Shown here: piece after piece, positions 12,401 through 32,596 of the stretch | Position numbering within the stretch: the first letter of the stretch is position 1 | Layout: each line of letters opens with the position of its first letter | Source of the DNA: Thunnus maccoyii | Taxonomy: Eukaryota > Chordata > Actinopteri > Scombriformes > Scombridae | DNA length: 64,000 nucleotides | Direction of reading: 5' to 3' | NCBI RefSeq assembly: GCF_910596095.1 | Contig: NC_056538.1 | Location: 15,015,501 to 15,079,500 of the forward strand | Notes under the pieces: generated by a model | The model's database searches: none | Seen by the model: the letters and a program-made list of their open reading frames with translations, nothing else | What the model was told of the DNA's origin: nothing | Translations under genes and position numbers: made by a program

Positions 12401-15400
12401 CCACATGCTTCTGCAGTGTATTATGTGGTCACTGTAGGGGTGCTTTGTCTAACTTTGGCTGAAAATTACATGTATTGTGAAGTTCTCTGCTGGCAGTTGT
12501 ACTACCATACCGAGAGACTGTATAGTCTTTATTAAAAGACCAAAACAACTAACACTATATATTAGGAGCATATTATACATATTTAGGAGAATGTATATCA
12601 ATATTTCATTGAACTGATAGTATAATGCAGTCCAGTGAAATGGCACAAAATAGAATTTTTGAAAGTTGAATTGAGAGTTGGCAAAAAATGTACTGTACAA
12701 GCTTCACAAAGATATTTGTTATTGGATTGCTTTATATTGTTAGGTGCGTCCATTTAGTCACAGCTGAACATGATAACCAGCGAACATAAGCATTATATCA
12801 TGATTCAGCCCAACAGATAATTTCTTGCAGTTTCTTTTTGTCTTTGTTGCGGGAGTCGGTCCCTTTTTTTTTATTAAAATCGCCTGACATTTATTATGCA
12901 TTATCTCCCCAGGCTGCTCCAGAGGCCATACAAACACAACCTGGACATGATTGAATCCATCAACTCAGTCCAGAGCTCCTGGAAGGCTGTGCCCTACCCA
13001 GAGCATGAGATGTACACTCTGCAAGAGCTGCACTACAGAGCAGGAGGGCCTGCCTCTCGTATTCCCATGTGAGTATTTGCTTGTATTTCCCAAACTGTCC
13101 TTTGGGGCTTGGCAGCTGTCATGGAGATAACAAAAACAATTTGTGTACACAAATTAATCATTTGTGCTCTTGGATGAAGGTTTTTTTTTCTTCCCTGACA
13201 GCTGCCATTCTGCCTAAAATTCAGTAGGTTGGGAGGTGTATGAGAGTTTTATAAATAGTGGTACCAGGACTTCATCAAATCCTCTTTACTAGATGGGTTT
13301 CCAATCGTTTTTCAACATAAAGTGTCATTTGCTCCCTTGTATTGCGTGTAACAGGCTCCAAATTCAGGTGGCTATCTTTTGCATCAGTTTATTATGCACA
13401 TATTAAAGGGATAGTTCAGATTTTTTGAAGTGGGGTTGTATGATGTACAGTCCCCTCCAAAAGTATTGGAACAGCAAGGCAAATTCCCTTTTTTGTTGTT
13501 GTTCACTGAAGACATTTGGGTCAAAGATCAAAAGATGAGTATGAGACAAGAGTTCAGAATGTCAGCTTTTGCTGTCACTTTGCTGTCAGACAGCCCTTTC
13601 TTTTTGTACTACATTTTCTCAAACGTAGAACTTTGTATTCCTATGCATGCCGCACACTGTATTATGCCACAACACAACTTTCTGACCCAAGATCTGCAGC
13701 ATAATACAATGCTCAGCATGCATAGGAATACAGAAGTTCTACGGTTGAGTGCCAAAGGAAAGGGCTGTCTGACGCCAGGTATAGCGGTGAAAATATTCTA
13801 AATGTATCGTATACTTAAAGCTTTTTTTTAGTTGGCTAAAATCCGTTTTGCTGCTGGCCCCGTCCACAGCAGTACAGTGCTTAGCTTCTGTGCAGGTACT
13901 CCTGCCTGCTTCTCCAAACTTGGAACGTGCTGACCCAAATCTACTGCAGGTAATACACTGACTATGAATGAATACCTCATACAACCCCACTTCAAAAAAT
14001 CCAAACTATCTCTTTAACATCTGCTTGAACTGATCTCATTTTTTCAAACCTTTTTTAAAATACTACTGTTCAGATGAATTTTACTTAACTGTAATCTACA
14101 CACATATAATTTCCATAATGGTTTTGTTGCTTGTGGTCTTATAATGTCTGATAATGATGTCTGAAATTAAATGCACTTTTGATTCAAATGTGATCCTTAT
14201 TTCAGGCGCGTTCGCCCGATGCCTGTGAAAGCCGATGTAGCCAAGATGGCAGCAGCTCTACCGGAGCGCTGGGATTGGAGAAACATTGATGGTGTTAACT
14301 TCGTCAGCCCAGTGCGAAACCAAGGTGACATTCAATTAATGTCCTGCAGACACCAGAAAACAGTTAATTTCTGTTGTTGATGATAGATCAAAATGTGATA
14401 ATTTAGTTCAAAATATCTTACCACATCAACCACATATATGTCCACACATGATATTTTAAATGGAAACACAAAGATGCAAACGTTAAAAATGAAGTCTTGT
14501 AGGATCAGAGGCAGACAAAGCGACACCTCACTGCTTTACTTGCACATCTGTCAGAAAGGGCAGACACTGAACAGCAGCTCGCCAGCTTCTTTGCTTTCCT
14601 CTTGGCAGGCCTGGGTCTGCTTTGTGCTCTCCTCCTGTGTTTCTGCACAGCATAGTGTGTGAGAGGAGAGATTATGCGTGCTGAGTAGTTTAAGTGTCTG
14701 AGAGGGCCTCTGCAGGGCTAGGTTTAAGGATCTGGAGAGGGCTGGAGTGTTTCAATTCAAGCCCTCTAAGCCACTGTGTAGTACTGTGGAGCTTATTATG
14801 TTTCAACCCTGCAAGTCCAGGTGGATTTTTTTTTTTTTAACATGTCAGTTCAAAAAAATTAAGAATAAATTGGTCTGTCTGTTGCTGTTGTGTCCTCTGG
14901 GTCTAAGATGACAAACTTGTGTCATCACAAACTGATATCTATATGATAAAACCGAACATTATGTCAGCAAGTTTCACGCTAACATAAATATTCAATTTAA
15001 TTGACTGGTTGTTGCACCTTATTTATCTTAAGGGACTTAAGATCTTCAGTTCAAATGAAAACTGGTCTCAGTGTCACCCAGACTTGAATCATTACTACAA
15101 TTTAACCAGCCTGCAAATCCCTGCAGCGTCTGTTCTCTGACCTAATTTGTTTCTGCAGAGCATTTTATTAAGAACTCCCATAGTGTCTCACACTATGGAT
15201 GGTAACAAGTAAATTTAATCAGTGTCTGTCCCTCCACCTTGCTCCATTATCATGCATTACAACTAATGCAGATAAGCATACTGGAGCAGAGGAACATTAC
15301 AGAAACCTCAGTACTCACTTCTATAATGTGCCCTTGAACAACTGTACCACTAAAGTACACTGAGGTACCAATTTATTAGGATTTATTTCAGGGCTGTTGT

Positions 15401-17550
15401 ATTGGATTGCATCAGGTTGTGCAGGCACAGTTTCATTAAAGCTTATAATTAACTTTTTTTTTTGCGATTGCATCAGGTGTTTAAAACTGGTAATTTTTGT
15501 GCTTATTAGTGATTTTTCTGCATTGCAGTATATTGAGAGGTATTTATAATGTTTTGTCTACTCCTATTCACATACTTGAGGACAAAATGTAAGAAGCACC
15601 TTCTTAATATAATGCCATGCAGTGGAAATCAATTTAGTAGTAGTTGAGAGAATTCACGAAAAGCCAAAAATGTTGACCTCATGGTGGCGCTAGATGAAAA
15701 GCCGGGAGATGACTAAATAGCTGACTCTAATAGCTGTTGAGTGGTGGATCAACCAACAGACGCTGTCAAAATGTCGAGAGTTGAATCGACGCCTTTTTGA
15801 CAAACTCAGCAAAAACAGAACATTTTGAACTTCACAAAACATGAATATGATTTATTTGTAGGCTATAGTGATGCATTAGATTGTACAGCTGTACCTATAA
15901 GCTAGTGACTCAGTGTATAAATTAATGTGAACATGATTTGCACAACTGTTAATTTAATTTTTTTTTAAATCTGCGTTCTCTTTCAGCATCATGTGGTAGC
16001 TGCTACTCCTTTGCCTCCATGGGAATGCTAGAGGCTCGCATCCGAATCCAAACCAACAACAGTGAGACTCCTATTCTCAGCCCGCAACAGGTGGTCTCCT
16101 GTTCTGAATATTCACAAGGTAACACACTTCTTTTTTTTTTTTCATTTGTTTGTTTTTTGCCTGCAGTAAACTCTTCCTGGAGGTTGACATGGAAACTCAA
16201 CGCTAAATAACCTTTTATGGTATAGTGGTTAATACAGAATAAGAAACGGGCAGCAGTTCAAAAGAATATTGCCAGACATAATAATCATTGAAACGCACTT
16301 TACTGCTGCACATAGAAAACTCTTGGCCACCCCCCTGAATCAGAACAAGTAGCACTTAAGTGTTTTTTGGAAAGTGTATCCTCACTGCATGTAGTAAGTC
16401 AAGCGTTTCATAACTGACCTGATCACTTCATTTGACTAATTCTGCAAAATGCCTCCTACATTTTCTATCTTGGACCAGAAATTAAATTTCACCCTTTTTA
16501 AGAAAAATCAAAACAACCTCCAAATATTCTATTATTGATCTATTGAACTATTGATCAAACTAGATTTAATGCCCAGCTTCTCTCCTCTTCTTAAAGGTTG
16601 CGATGGTGGGTTCCCGTACCTGATTGGGAAGTACATCCAGGATTTCGGTGTTGTGGATGAGTCATGCTTTCCGTATATTGCAAAGAACTCTCCATGTGGC
16701 GTTCCTCGAAACTGCGGCCGCATTTACACTGCAGAATACAACTACGTAGGTGGATTTTATGGTGGCTGCAGTGAGACTGCCATGATGTTGGAGCTGGTCA
16801 AGAATGGACCCATGGCAGTGGCCTTTGAGGTAACAGCTGTTCAGTGTTTCCTAACTGCAATTGCTATTCCTGTACATACAGTATGTGTTAACTAAACAAC
16901 TGGGGCTGCTGCTCTGTCAAAGCCATGTGATCTTTTTAAACCTGGTTGCTGTTTGCTCAGAAACACCATTTTAATTGTAGCCCAAATCCTGCTGCTGTGT
17001 TTTGCAAAACTTCCGCCAGAGGTAGATTTATCTTAGGTTTAAGTTAAATCTCCTGCACACAGTAGTCAATTGAGATTTGAGGAGAGATTTCTACTGCTAC
17101 TAGTAAGGATTTATATAATATATAAATATATTTAGGTTATGAAAGACCTACTTGGAAAATTTTCACTACATTATCTTTTCTTTTACCAAAGAAAAGATAA
17201 CATTGAAATATTCTTGTGTGCTACTATTTTATACAGAACACAAACGGAAGAATCCAAAGTAAGTTGTTCCGATCTTTCCGCAGGTGTATCCTGACTTCAT
17301 GCACTATAAGGAGGGTATCTACCACCACACAGGCCTGGGTGACCCCTTCAATCCCTTTGAGCTGACCAACCATGCTGTGCTGCTGGTGGGGTATGGCCGC
17401 TGCCACATGACCGGACAGAAGTACTGGATCGTCAAGAACAGCTGGGGTACCAGCTGGGGCGAGGATGGCTACTTCCGAATCCGCCGGGGAAGTGACGAGT
17501 GTGCTATTGAGAGCATCGCAGTCGCAGCCAAACCCATCCCCAAACTGTAG
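9467..17550 (+). CDS. ctsc: Cathepsin C (dipeptidyl peptidase 1), 8 coding exons
   Basis: Coding exons: 9467-9626, 10040-10185, 11303-11457, 12913-13068, 14206-14324, 15987-16118, 16597-16829, 17284-17550. All junctions are GT..AG and phases agree; total 455 codons plus stop (human 463). Lysosomal papain-family protease that removes N-terminal dipeptides and activates granule serine proteases. Residues 1-20 look like a signal peptide, and the mature N-terminus begins DTPANCTY, as in the mammalian exclusion domain, whose first Asp anchors the substrate amino group. The active-site Cys is residue 251 (in QASCGSCYS), His 397 (LTNHAV) and Asn 419 (VKNSWG). The frame ends ECAIES..PIPKL. An intron between residues 367 and 368 splits what is the last exon in human. 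Exon 2 has two acceptors 6 nt apart. Identity is certain; exact exon edges are read by eye. Confidence 0.95.
10810..10836. repeat. (TTAC)n tetranucleotide repeat
   Basis: Short TTAC array in ctsc intron 2, bounded by poly(T). Confidence 0.9.
10936..11275. mobile_element. Common teleost interspersed repeat in ctsc intron 2
   Basis: The stretch from 'gcatagactgtaaaaagg' to 'ggtctatggggattgac' has wording I recognise from many teleost introns, including the block 'tgtaccaggctgtaaaca'. It is non-coding, has no clear terminal repeats, and ends about 28 bp before the acceptor of ctsc exon 3. Class is not assigned. Confidence 0.5.
12066..12094. repeat. (TTTTG)n repeat
   Basis: Pentanucleotide array following a poly(T) run in ctsc intron 3. 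Confidence 0.9.
13403..14017. mobile_element. TTAA-flanked inverted-repeat element (Kolobok-like MITE) in ctsc intron 4
   Basis: The left end (TTAAAGGGATAGTT...) and the right end, read on the other strand (TTAAAGAGATAGTT...), match over about 40 bp, and TTAA stands at both outer edges (13403-13406, 14014-14017). A second copy of the family begins at 43427 and carries a THAP-like coding relic, which suggests a TTAA-inserting THAP superfamily such as Kolobok. The element hosts a Tc1-like terminal fragment from about 13446 and an internal palindrome (arms about 13587-13667 and 13699-13772). Confidence 0.75.
13446..13570 (+). mobile_element. Tc1/mariner-type terminal fragment nested in the intron-4 element
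   Basis: Begins TACAGTCCCCTCCAAAAGT and continues through 'ggaacagcaaggcaaattcc' to 'agatgagtatgagacaagag'. This is a terminal sequence I recognise from fish Tc1-like elements. The matching right end is not visible, so this is a fragment with an eroded far side. Confidence 0.55.
15585..15790. mobile_element. Short teleost interspersed repeat in ctsc intron 5
   Basis: Contains the 'catggtggcgctagatgaaaa' phrase seen in many percomorph-type repeats. Terminal repeats are not clear and class is unassigned. The remainder of intron 5 (14325-15986) shows nothing I can name. Confidence 0.35.
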
Positions 17551-19190
17551 AAGCTGTAAACTCAGAATGGGAGGGAGGGGGAGATGTGCTGGATGAGTCT
17601 GCATGAGTGCAATGCAGATTAGCTGTTTTCAATGTGTGCTTGAGAGCTTTGAAATGAAATTTAAAGCTGAAATCTATAAGTTTTTTTGATCCCATATGTC
17701 ACAGAAGTAGCACATGGGTGTCTACTTCTTCCGTAGACTCACAGGTCAGTTTCTAAACGCTTTGCTCGTAGAGATTGAAGACAATCTCCCAGGTTTAATT
17801 GTTGGAATTGGGTGGAAAAAATTAGAGTGTTTAAAAAAAACAAAAAACAAACCTGTGTTGCAGAACTAATCCAAAGTCTTTAGGGCGGCTCTTCATATAG
17901 GGGCAGTGACATGCAGTGCATTACGGAGGAAGGGGGGACAGCATCATTTCTGGTAAGATGTGTCCTTGAAAAAAATGTAAGGGCTGTAGGTTTGTTAGCG
18001 GCTGTTCTCACCACTGTTCAAGTAACTAGCATGCATTTAGAAATCCCCAGACTTAAGTAGGTGGAGATCTCCAATCGTCTTGTATCGTGAGACTTCTTCC
18101 TCCCCAATCCAACAAGTGAAGTTAGTAGTGACATCTCCTTCCAAAAGTTATGGATTTCAGATTTCCATATGACTATGAAATGTACTTAAAAGGGAAATGC
18201 ACCAAAACCATAAGTGAGCAAGTTATTCTTTTAGTCAAAAGCTGTGCACATTTCTTTAAGGCCAAAACTAGGAAATTCAAATCTAATGAAGTGAGCTTTC
18301 AAATGCTAAAATATTTACAGTAGTGCAGCCAAATGATTTCAATGGATGGCCTTAACTGATAAATTGATTGAGACCTGACGTGTAGGAGTTGCTTTTTGTC
18401 AGCTCAAGCCTCACCCACACTGCAGCTCTGCTTGCTTGGTAAAGGGAATCAGGAATAATGTTAACAAGGGGCAGGACACAGCTAAACATGCTACAGTAGC
18501 AGTGAAATTTTTTTATAAACATCCAGTTGTACATGTAGGTAAATATAGTCCTACATTTTTTAAGTTCAAAAAGGGACATGAAACCTCCAATTTTACAGTC
18601 AGTTTCTAAAAGTATTGACATTTTACAGCTCCTAAAACTTGATTTTAGAGGGAAGCAGTCATTGTGCACTTTTAATGCCATGTTTTTTTCTTGTATCACT
18701 TTTGTGTAGCTGAATTTCACAATGTCAGCTCACCCTGTTGCTTTAATTTTCTTTCATCGGTCCTGATTTTTACATGCACTGATTAGTTGACTATGAACAA
18801 TTAAATTCAAGCTGTAACTGCCAACATAAACTTTGAATCAAACGGTTTGGTATGTACTGTGCTGTGACAAATTGTAACAGGTAGTAAAATCTCATTTAAA
18901 GGGAATTGGAGACTGAGGAGTTTTTGTGTTTGCTTGTCAGATGCAGGGTCTTGATTCTATGTCTCAGGGAAGTACAGTGAAGAATTGTAATATCTTCTGT
19001 CCTTGCAACAAGTTTAAACCATGACTGCCATGCTTCTCTTTGGGGAAATTTGTATGTCTCCATGGAGCATTTTAATCAAGTAAGAAAGGGATGTTACTGA
19101 TTGTGTTGTGAGATTTGCATTTTTTTTTTTTTGAGTGTTGTGTTTTTGTTTTGTTTTTTAAATGAGGGAAATAAAAGCATTTCAAATTCA
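17551..19190 (+). other. Probable ctsc 3'UTR
   Basis: No further coding sequence is seen after the ctsc stop at 17548-17550. The first good polyadenylation signal is AATAAA at 19170-19175, followed by a TGTGTGTCTGG..GTGTGTGTG stretch that fits a GU-rich downstream element. An earlier ATTAAA near 18800 is a weaker option. The UTR end is inferred. Confidence 0.5.
19170..19175 (+). terminator. ctsc polyadenylation signal
   Basis: AATAAA followed within 40 nt by GT-rich sequence; about 1.6 kb past the stop codon. Confidence 0.5.
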
Positions 19191-19789
19191 TTACTGTGTG
19201 TCTGGTCGTGTGTGTGTAGGAAAAGGGAACACCATTCAAATCTCAACTTCAGATCTCGGATTTTATTTCCAGTCACTGTGCATCTCTGGTGATCAGCTGT
19301 TTTCTCTCAATGCCATAAAGAAAGTTGCAAAAGAGGTTAAAACTAAACCACAAGGGGGTGAAACAATACAACCTATAACGGGCTGAATGAAGCATGACTA
19401 GAAAAGTAATTCATGGTAAATTTTACAGTTTTACTTAAATATTTACTTTGATCAGAGCTGTGAAGAAACTACCCACTTTGTATAAATAGTTTAAATTAGC
19501 CTCACCCAGAACAATTACATTAAAATGCTGCTTACATGTTAATGCATCAATAAAACATCATTCACTAGTTTAGTTAATAATATATCAGGCGGGGACCTTT
19601 CTTTTGCATGTGGACTTTTTATATATTTTGCTGATAACACATACTAAATCATTTTACTTCAGTCTGAGTAACATTTCAATTTTAAAAGACATGTGGTGTA
19701 TTTTTCTGCTGTAGTAAATAAAGACTTCTTCCACCACTGCTGACTTACCTAACATTAATTAAGTGTTAATTTATTCCAGTTTGCGGGCC

Positions 19790-19797
19790 TTTAAATA
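19790..19797 (+). promoter_or_regulatory. TATA-like element of rab38
   Basis: TTTAAATA about 240 bp before the rab38 start codon, followed by pyrimidine-rich sequence. It is the only TATA-like word at a sensible distance; assignment is tentative. Confidence 0.3.
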
Positions 19798-20032
19798 CAC
19801 CCAGGCACTCCCAGTCAGCTCCTCTGCGTCAGTCACAAGGTCCAGACGTCTCTGATCCACTTCCCTCTGTGGGCCAGGGCGTACTTTACCTCCCCTTTCT
19901 TGTGCTCCGCCACCCAACTCATTCCCAACTCTCTTTACTTCTCCCTCGGCTGTCCTGTGCTTCTCCCCTTTCGTCCCGCGGTCCTCTCCATTACGGTGGA
20001 TTCATGCTCAGCTCTCGCCCTCCTCGGTCGCC

Positions 20033-28045
<8,013 letters not shown>

Positions 28046-28842
28046 CATCTCCTGACAGTTGGATGTCCTTTTGTATCTCATTACACTCAAAGTTTGTCTG
28101 TGAGCTAGAGAGAGGGAGAACTACTTTTTCTTTTTTAGGAAGAATGCATGGGTGCCAACTCTTTTCCGGTTTAGTGGTGTGCAGGGAAGGTTAGTGAAGG
28201 AAGGAGAGAGAGCCAGCTCAAGAAATGGTTGGATTGAAGCAGAAATGGATGCAGCTGTGTGCTTGTCAAAGGCAAGGTCACCCTCTGGGCGACTTCAGCC
28301 TTAACTCTGCCACTTCGGTAACCATGGAGACACAGTTAATGAACACATGCAGACAGTATATCTTGCACTAAAGGTCCATGGAGGTAAACTCTATTTACAA
28401 ACCAGGGTACTTGTCTCTCTTTCTCCCCTTTTTTCTCTTCTCCATCTCAGTCTCGAGCCCAGTCTTTTCTCTCTCTTTGAGTTTGTCTGTGCTCACTTCT
28501 TTCTCCTCGTTTTCTGTATTCTGGACTAATAAGCAGACAAAAGCTCTTTATTTTACAGGTCCCTTGATTTTATACTCCCTGCCTGGAAATTTGAGTAAAT
28601 TGCAGGTATATTACGGTTAATTGTTAGAACATTTTACAGAGACTGTGGTGCAATTTGGTACAAATTATATGAAAAAACAGAAAAAGGTGTTAAGTTGGTT
28701 TAGTTGGTAAGTGCCCAGTTATTATTTTTGGATTCATATTGCAGAAATTCTGTTCAGTGTGTAATTTTGTGAAATCATCACTAATCATTTGATTATACAC
28801 TAATCAAATGAAAATAAGAATTGTTGTGTTTTTGTTACATTA

Positions 28843-29015
28843 TAATGAGCCCTATATATTTACTGCCTGCCATGTTGAGGGCTTTTCGCATTTTTCGCAA
28901 GTTTTGCGGCCACTGTAGGTTCTCCTACATGCTTGGAAGGGGAGGGGTATTCAGTTTGTTGCAATCTGCAACCTCACCGCTAGATGCCACTAAATCCTAC
29001 ACACTGCACCTTTAA
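28843..29015. mobile_element. Short TTAA-ended MITE fragment nested in the inverted-repeat element
   Basis: The right end, reversed, is TTAAAGGTGCAGTGTGTAGG followed by 'atttagtggcatctagcgg', a terminal sequence I recognise from very common percomorph MITEs. The left boundary is uncertain. Confidence 0.5.
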
Positions 29016-29277
29016 GAAACAAATATCCTACTAGTTTGACACACACACTGAAAACTATCCAAAGTGTTTTCTGTTAGTAAAAGAAACTTAAGAGTCTAAT
29101 TTATTCTATTGAGTCTAATTTATTTTTGCAAATTATCAATTCCGCATGAACATAGGAATTCAGATACAAAAAATTTGTACCAAATTGCACCACTCTCTTC
29201 TTAAAACATTAACTATTAAATACCTGCAAATTACTCAAAATTTTCAGGAAATTTGTATAAAATTAAAAGACCTGTAA

Positions 29278-29283
29278 AATAAA
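29278..29283 (+). terminator. Candidate rab38 polyadenylation signal
   Basis: AATAAA inside the right terminus of an inverted-repeat element; the next candidate is at 29905-29910. Which is used cannot be told from sequence. Confidence 0.3.
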
Positions 29284-31634
29284 GTGTTACCCAAAAAGCG
29301 AATGTATATCTCACTTCCAAAGCAGTTCTCCCTCAGCTCCAATAACACTACAGTTACATACCTAGCTATGGTTTCTCCAGATCTGGCTTTATTTTATTTT
29401 GCATACATTTTGATAAATGGGGCCAGTCCTTTCTTGTCTCTCCTCATGTACAACTGCTGGCTCCATTAATGTAATGTATATCAGAGTATATTGATGTAAT
29501 TAAAGTGCCTTTTCTAATACAACCCATTTTATTTAATTTCTTCAATAGATATGTTCACTATATTTTATTTATAAGTGCACTTAAAAATATATATAATGAC
29601 CTTACTTTACTTTTCACCACTGTTTTATACACTGAGGTAGAGTTTAACTCGTTTCCATGGCAACATATTCAAAATTCTATGACAAACATCGTGCATGTAT
29701 CAAATAAGGATAATGTCTATTGTTTCCATTTTGATTTTAATTCAATGGTTTTATATTAAATTTCTATTCCACTGTTCATAATTTGTAATATTTGTAATTA
29801 TGGGATAAATGCAGATATATATACAAACATGTACATATTATATACAGTATACTAAGACAGATTATAGGACCAAAGATGTATCCAGTTTTCAACATGTTCA
29901 TATGAATAAACCATAGCTCTCCTGACTGACTGACTGACTAACTATAGTTCCTCTGTCTTTATTTTAGCATCAGTTTCACAAATCATTTCTTATCATCACA
30001 TTGTACCTCAAGAAGTATCACTTCTCTTAATGATGGCCCATGCAGGAATCCTAATGCTAGAGGATAATTTGATTTAATCATTTCACTCATTGACAGGTTT
30101 CACTCATGAATCACTGAAAAAAACAGATGTGGGCAATAATTCTGTAATCAGGCTTTTTACTTTCCACCATGCCTGTGTCCTCTTACAAACAGTATTTACA
30201 GACTTTTTTTGTTTCAAATCGAACAACAGAAATTTAGATGGATCTCCAGAGGAGAAAACACAAAATCTTTTTAAATCCCTGGTGCAATGAAAATCTATTT
30301 CAAGGTTGTTTGTACAGTCATATCATGGTTCAGTTAATGTGTTTTGTGATCGTGACACTAGCTCACACCTGACTGACATCACTCAAACCATCTTGTTGCT
30401 GCAGAATCAAAATTTGCAGCCTTGTTATGAATCACGTCTTCAAAAAAATAAAGGGAAAAGTTTTATAATGAGAATTTCACAACCGCTAAGGTCAAATGTC
30501 TATTGAAGATGTTGTTAATTAATACACCATCATCCATATCAGTTAAGCAGCCAGTTAACATACAAGACACGTGATTTATGCTCAAAGCTTCATCTTAATT
30601 GCTGGATTGACATGATGAACATGATGAATCATCTTTGGATAAAGATTTCTTAAATCAGACAGTGTCAGATTGTTTTCAATTTAGAGATTTATTGATGTAG
30701 TTGAAATATCTTCTGGTACAGAACTGTGGATCTCTGTGGACAAACATCCATTCATTACTTGTTGAGGAGCATTACATTTTTTTCCACATTTTTCTCACTG
30801 TATGTGTTACCGGTCACACCTGCTAATATGCTGAAAATCCAGTTTCACTGAGGAAAAGTTTAGATTCTAGCACAACAGATCTGGTTGTTTTTTTCCTCTG
30901 TGACCTGCCTCTGACCTGCCATGTGACTGCAGCCAGCAAACACAGAAGACTTTGCCACCTTTACATTCATACCTACATAAGCTTCCAATATATCTGAAAA
31001 TGCATTTTTAACACCTCCAAAGACATTAAAGGTCACAACATACTGTATTAAGAATTTATTGATATCGATGCTCAAATCTTCATTTCTTTAAGACCAAAAC
31101 TAGTTTCCTGTGACAAAATGGAAGCAATCACATTAAGAAAGCCTCACATTAGAAATGTACAGGCCCCTGAAATTTAGTCACATAAAAATGATTTAAGTAA
31201 GATGTGAATTTTAAAAAAATGTACGCGTACTGCACCAAAACATCTTTTTCAGTCTTTTGCCTCCACCAGTCCTCTCTTTTCTCCTGTCTCAGATACACTC
31301 TGTCTCATTATTGCCTCACAAAGATAACATTTTGTGCCTCGTTTAATACTTCTTTTCATCTTCCGAGAGCCAAAGACACATCTATTGTTTTGCACAGTGT
31401 CTGTCGGATATTGGTTTAGAGGTTAGGTCATGCAACGGAAAAAGATGGTGTCACTCTCTAATTTGCAATAATGGGATCTGATTTTCAGCACTGATGTAAC
31501 AATTTGTGAGAGAAAACACAGGGCAGGGGGGTGAGGGAGCGAGGCTCTGCGCAGACCGAAGAGTTATGTGGGAATTTTCCTCTGCTGTGTGTCAGATGCC
31601 GACCCCCTTCTCTGTACACCCACACAGGCACCCT

Positions 31635-31638
<4 letters not shown>

Positions 31639-31719
<81 letters not shown>
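31639..31719. repeat. Long (CA)n microsatellite
   Basis: About 40 uninterrupted CA units, the longest simple repeat in the window. Confidence 0.97.
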
Positions 31720-31721
<2 letters not shown>

Positions 31722-31872
31722 TGATCAGAAGATTTCACAGATTCATCTCTCGCTTTTTGCTGGTCTCTACGGCAACAAGCTGCAGAGTGAGTGATAGTTT
31801 CATTTCTCTTTACTTACAGGCCCTGTCCTTCTAGTCCTTCTTGATTTCTTAAACAGGGAGAGAAGGGAAAAA

Positions 31873-31874
<2 letters not shown>

Positions 31875-31910
<36 letters not shown>
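31875..31910. repeat. (GA)n microsatellite
   Basis: About 18 GA units, roughly 155 bp after the long CA array. Confidence 0.95.
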
Positions 31911-31913
<3 letters not shown>

Positions 31914-32075
31914 GAACCATAACAAGGGACTATAATCACAAGACTTCTCAGTCATACAGGATAAGAAGAAAATAAGCTGCACGTGATTTCAGGATGACTT
32001 AAAGTCTTTCTCTCTCTCTTTTTCACACGCACACTGACTGAAACACACACACACAGACATTTACACACCAATATA

Positions 32076-32596
32076 CAGTACTGTGAAAAAGTTTTATGCA
32101 CGAAAAGTAAAGGTGAAAGTGAGGACGCTTTCAAAAATAATTCCAAGTTTTTTTTTAATCAATTAGCTTCATACAAAGTTCAGTACAAACAGAAGAAACC
32201 TAAATGAAATCGATAATTGTTGTGAGCACACTTTGCATTTCATACAGCACCAATTCTCCTCAGTACACCTGTACAGTTTTTTAAGGTTGTTCCTGCATCT
32301 TGGAGAAGTTGCCACAGTTCTTCTGTGGATTTAGGCGTCTCAGTTGCTTCTGTCTCTTCATGTAATCTCAGACTGACTCCATGATGTTGAGATCAGGGCT
32401 CTGTGGGAGCAAAACCATCTGCTGCAGGATTCCTCGTTCTTCTCGTTGCTGAAGATAGTTCTTTATGACTCTGGCTGTATGTTTGGGGTCATTGTCATGC
32501 TGCAGAATAAATTTGGGACAGATCAGACGCCTCCTTGATGGTTTGCATATTGAATCTAAGCAAATCTAAAGTGCCTGAAACTTTTGCACAGTACTG
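32076..32596 (-). mobile_element. Decayed Tc1/mariner element with transposase relic
   Basis: The ends are inverted copies (CAGTACTGTGAAAAAG left; CAGTACTGTGCAAAAG from the right), with TA on both sides (32074-32075, 32597-32598). On the minus strand, about 32530 to 32280, a Tc1-type catalytic-domain remnant reads FILQHDNDPKHTARVIKNYL, then SPDLNIMESV, an in-frame TGA where Trp is usual, and KRQKQLRR. The 521-bp element is an internally deleted, inactive copy. Confidence 0.9.

Larger units (their letters stand above)
28046..29292 (+). other. Probable rab38 3'UTR
   Basis: Sequence after the rab38 stop. No AATAAA occurs until 29278-29283, which lies inside the last 20 bp of an inverted-repeat element; a further AATAAA is at 29905-29910. 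No coding sequence is recognised. The end is inferred. Confidence 0.35.
28545..29292. mobile_element. Inverted-repeat element with long arms, 3' of rab38
   Basis: The left arm (about 28547-28675: tttattttacaggtc ... ggtgcaatttggtacaaat) is found again in reverse complement at about 29170-29287. Matching arms of roughly 110-120 bp have many substitutions but collinear words. The right end reads ..tgttaccc, the complement of the GGGTAACACTT terminus seen on many teleost elements. A second, shorter element is nested between the arms. Confidence 0.75.

Noticed and set aside
15600..15790. Possible small exon or regulatory element in ctsc intron 5
   Set aside because: Better explained as a common interspersed repeat, and ctsc exon phases are complete without it.
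31485..31834. Overlapping open frames of 70-90 codons on both strands
   Set aside because: They are translations of the long CA repeat (poly His-Thr / Val-Cys).
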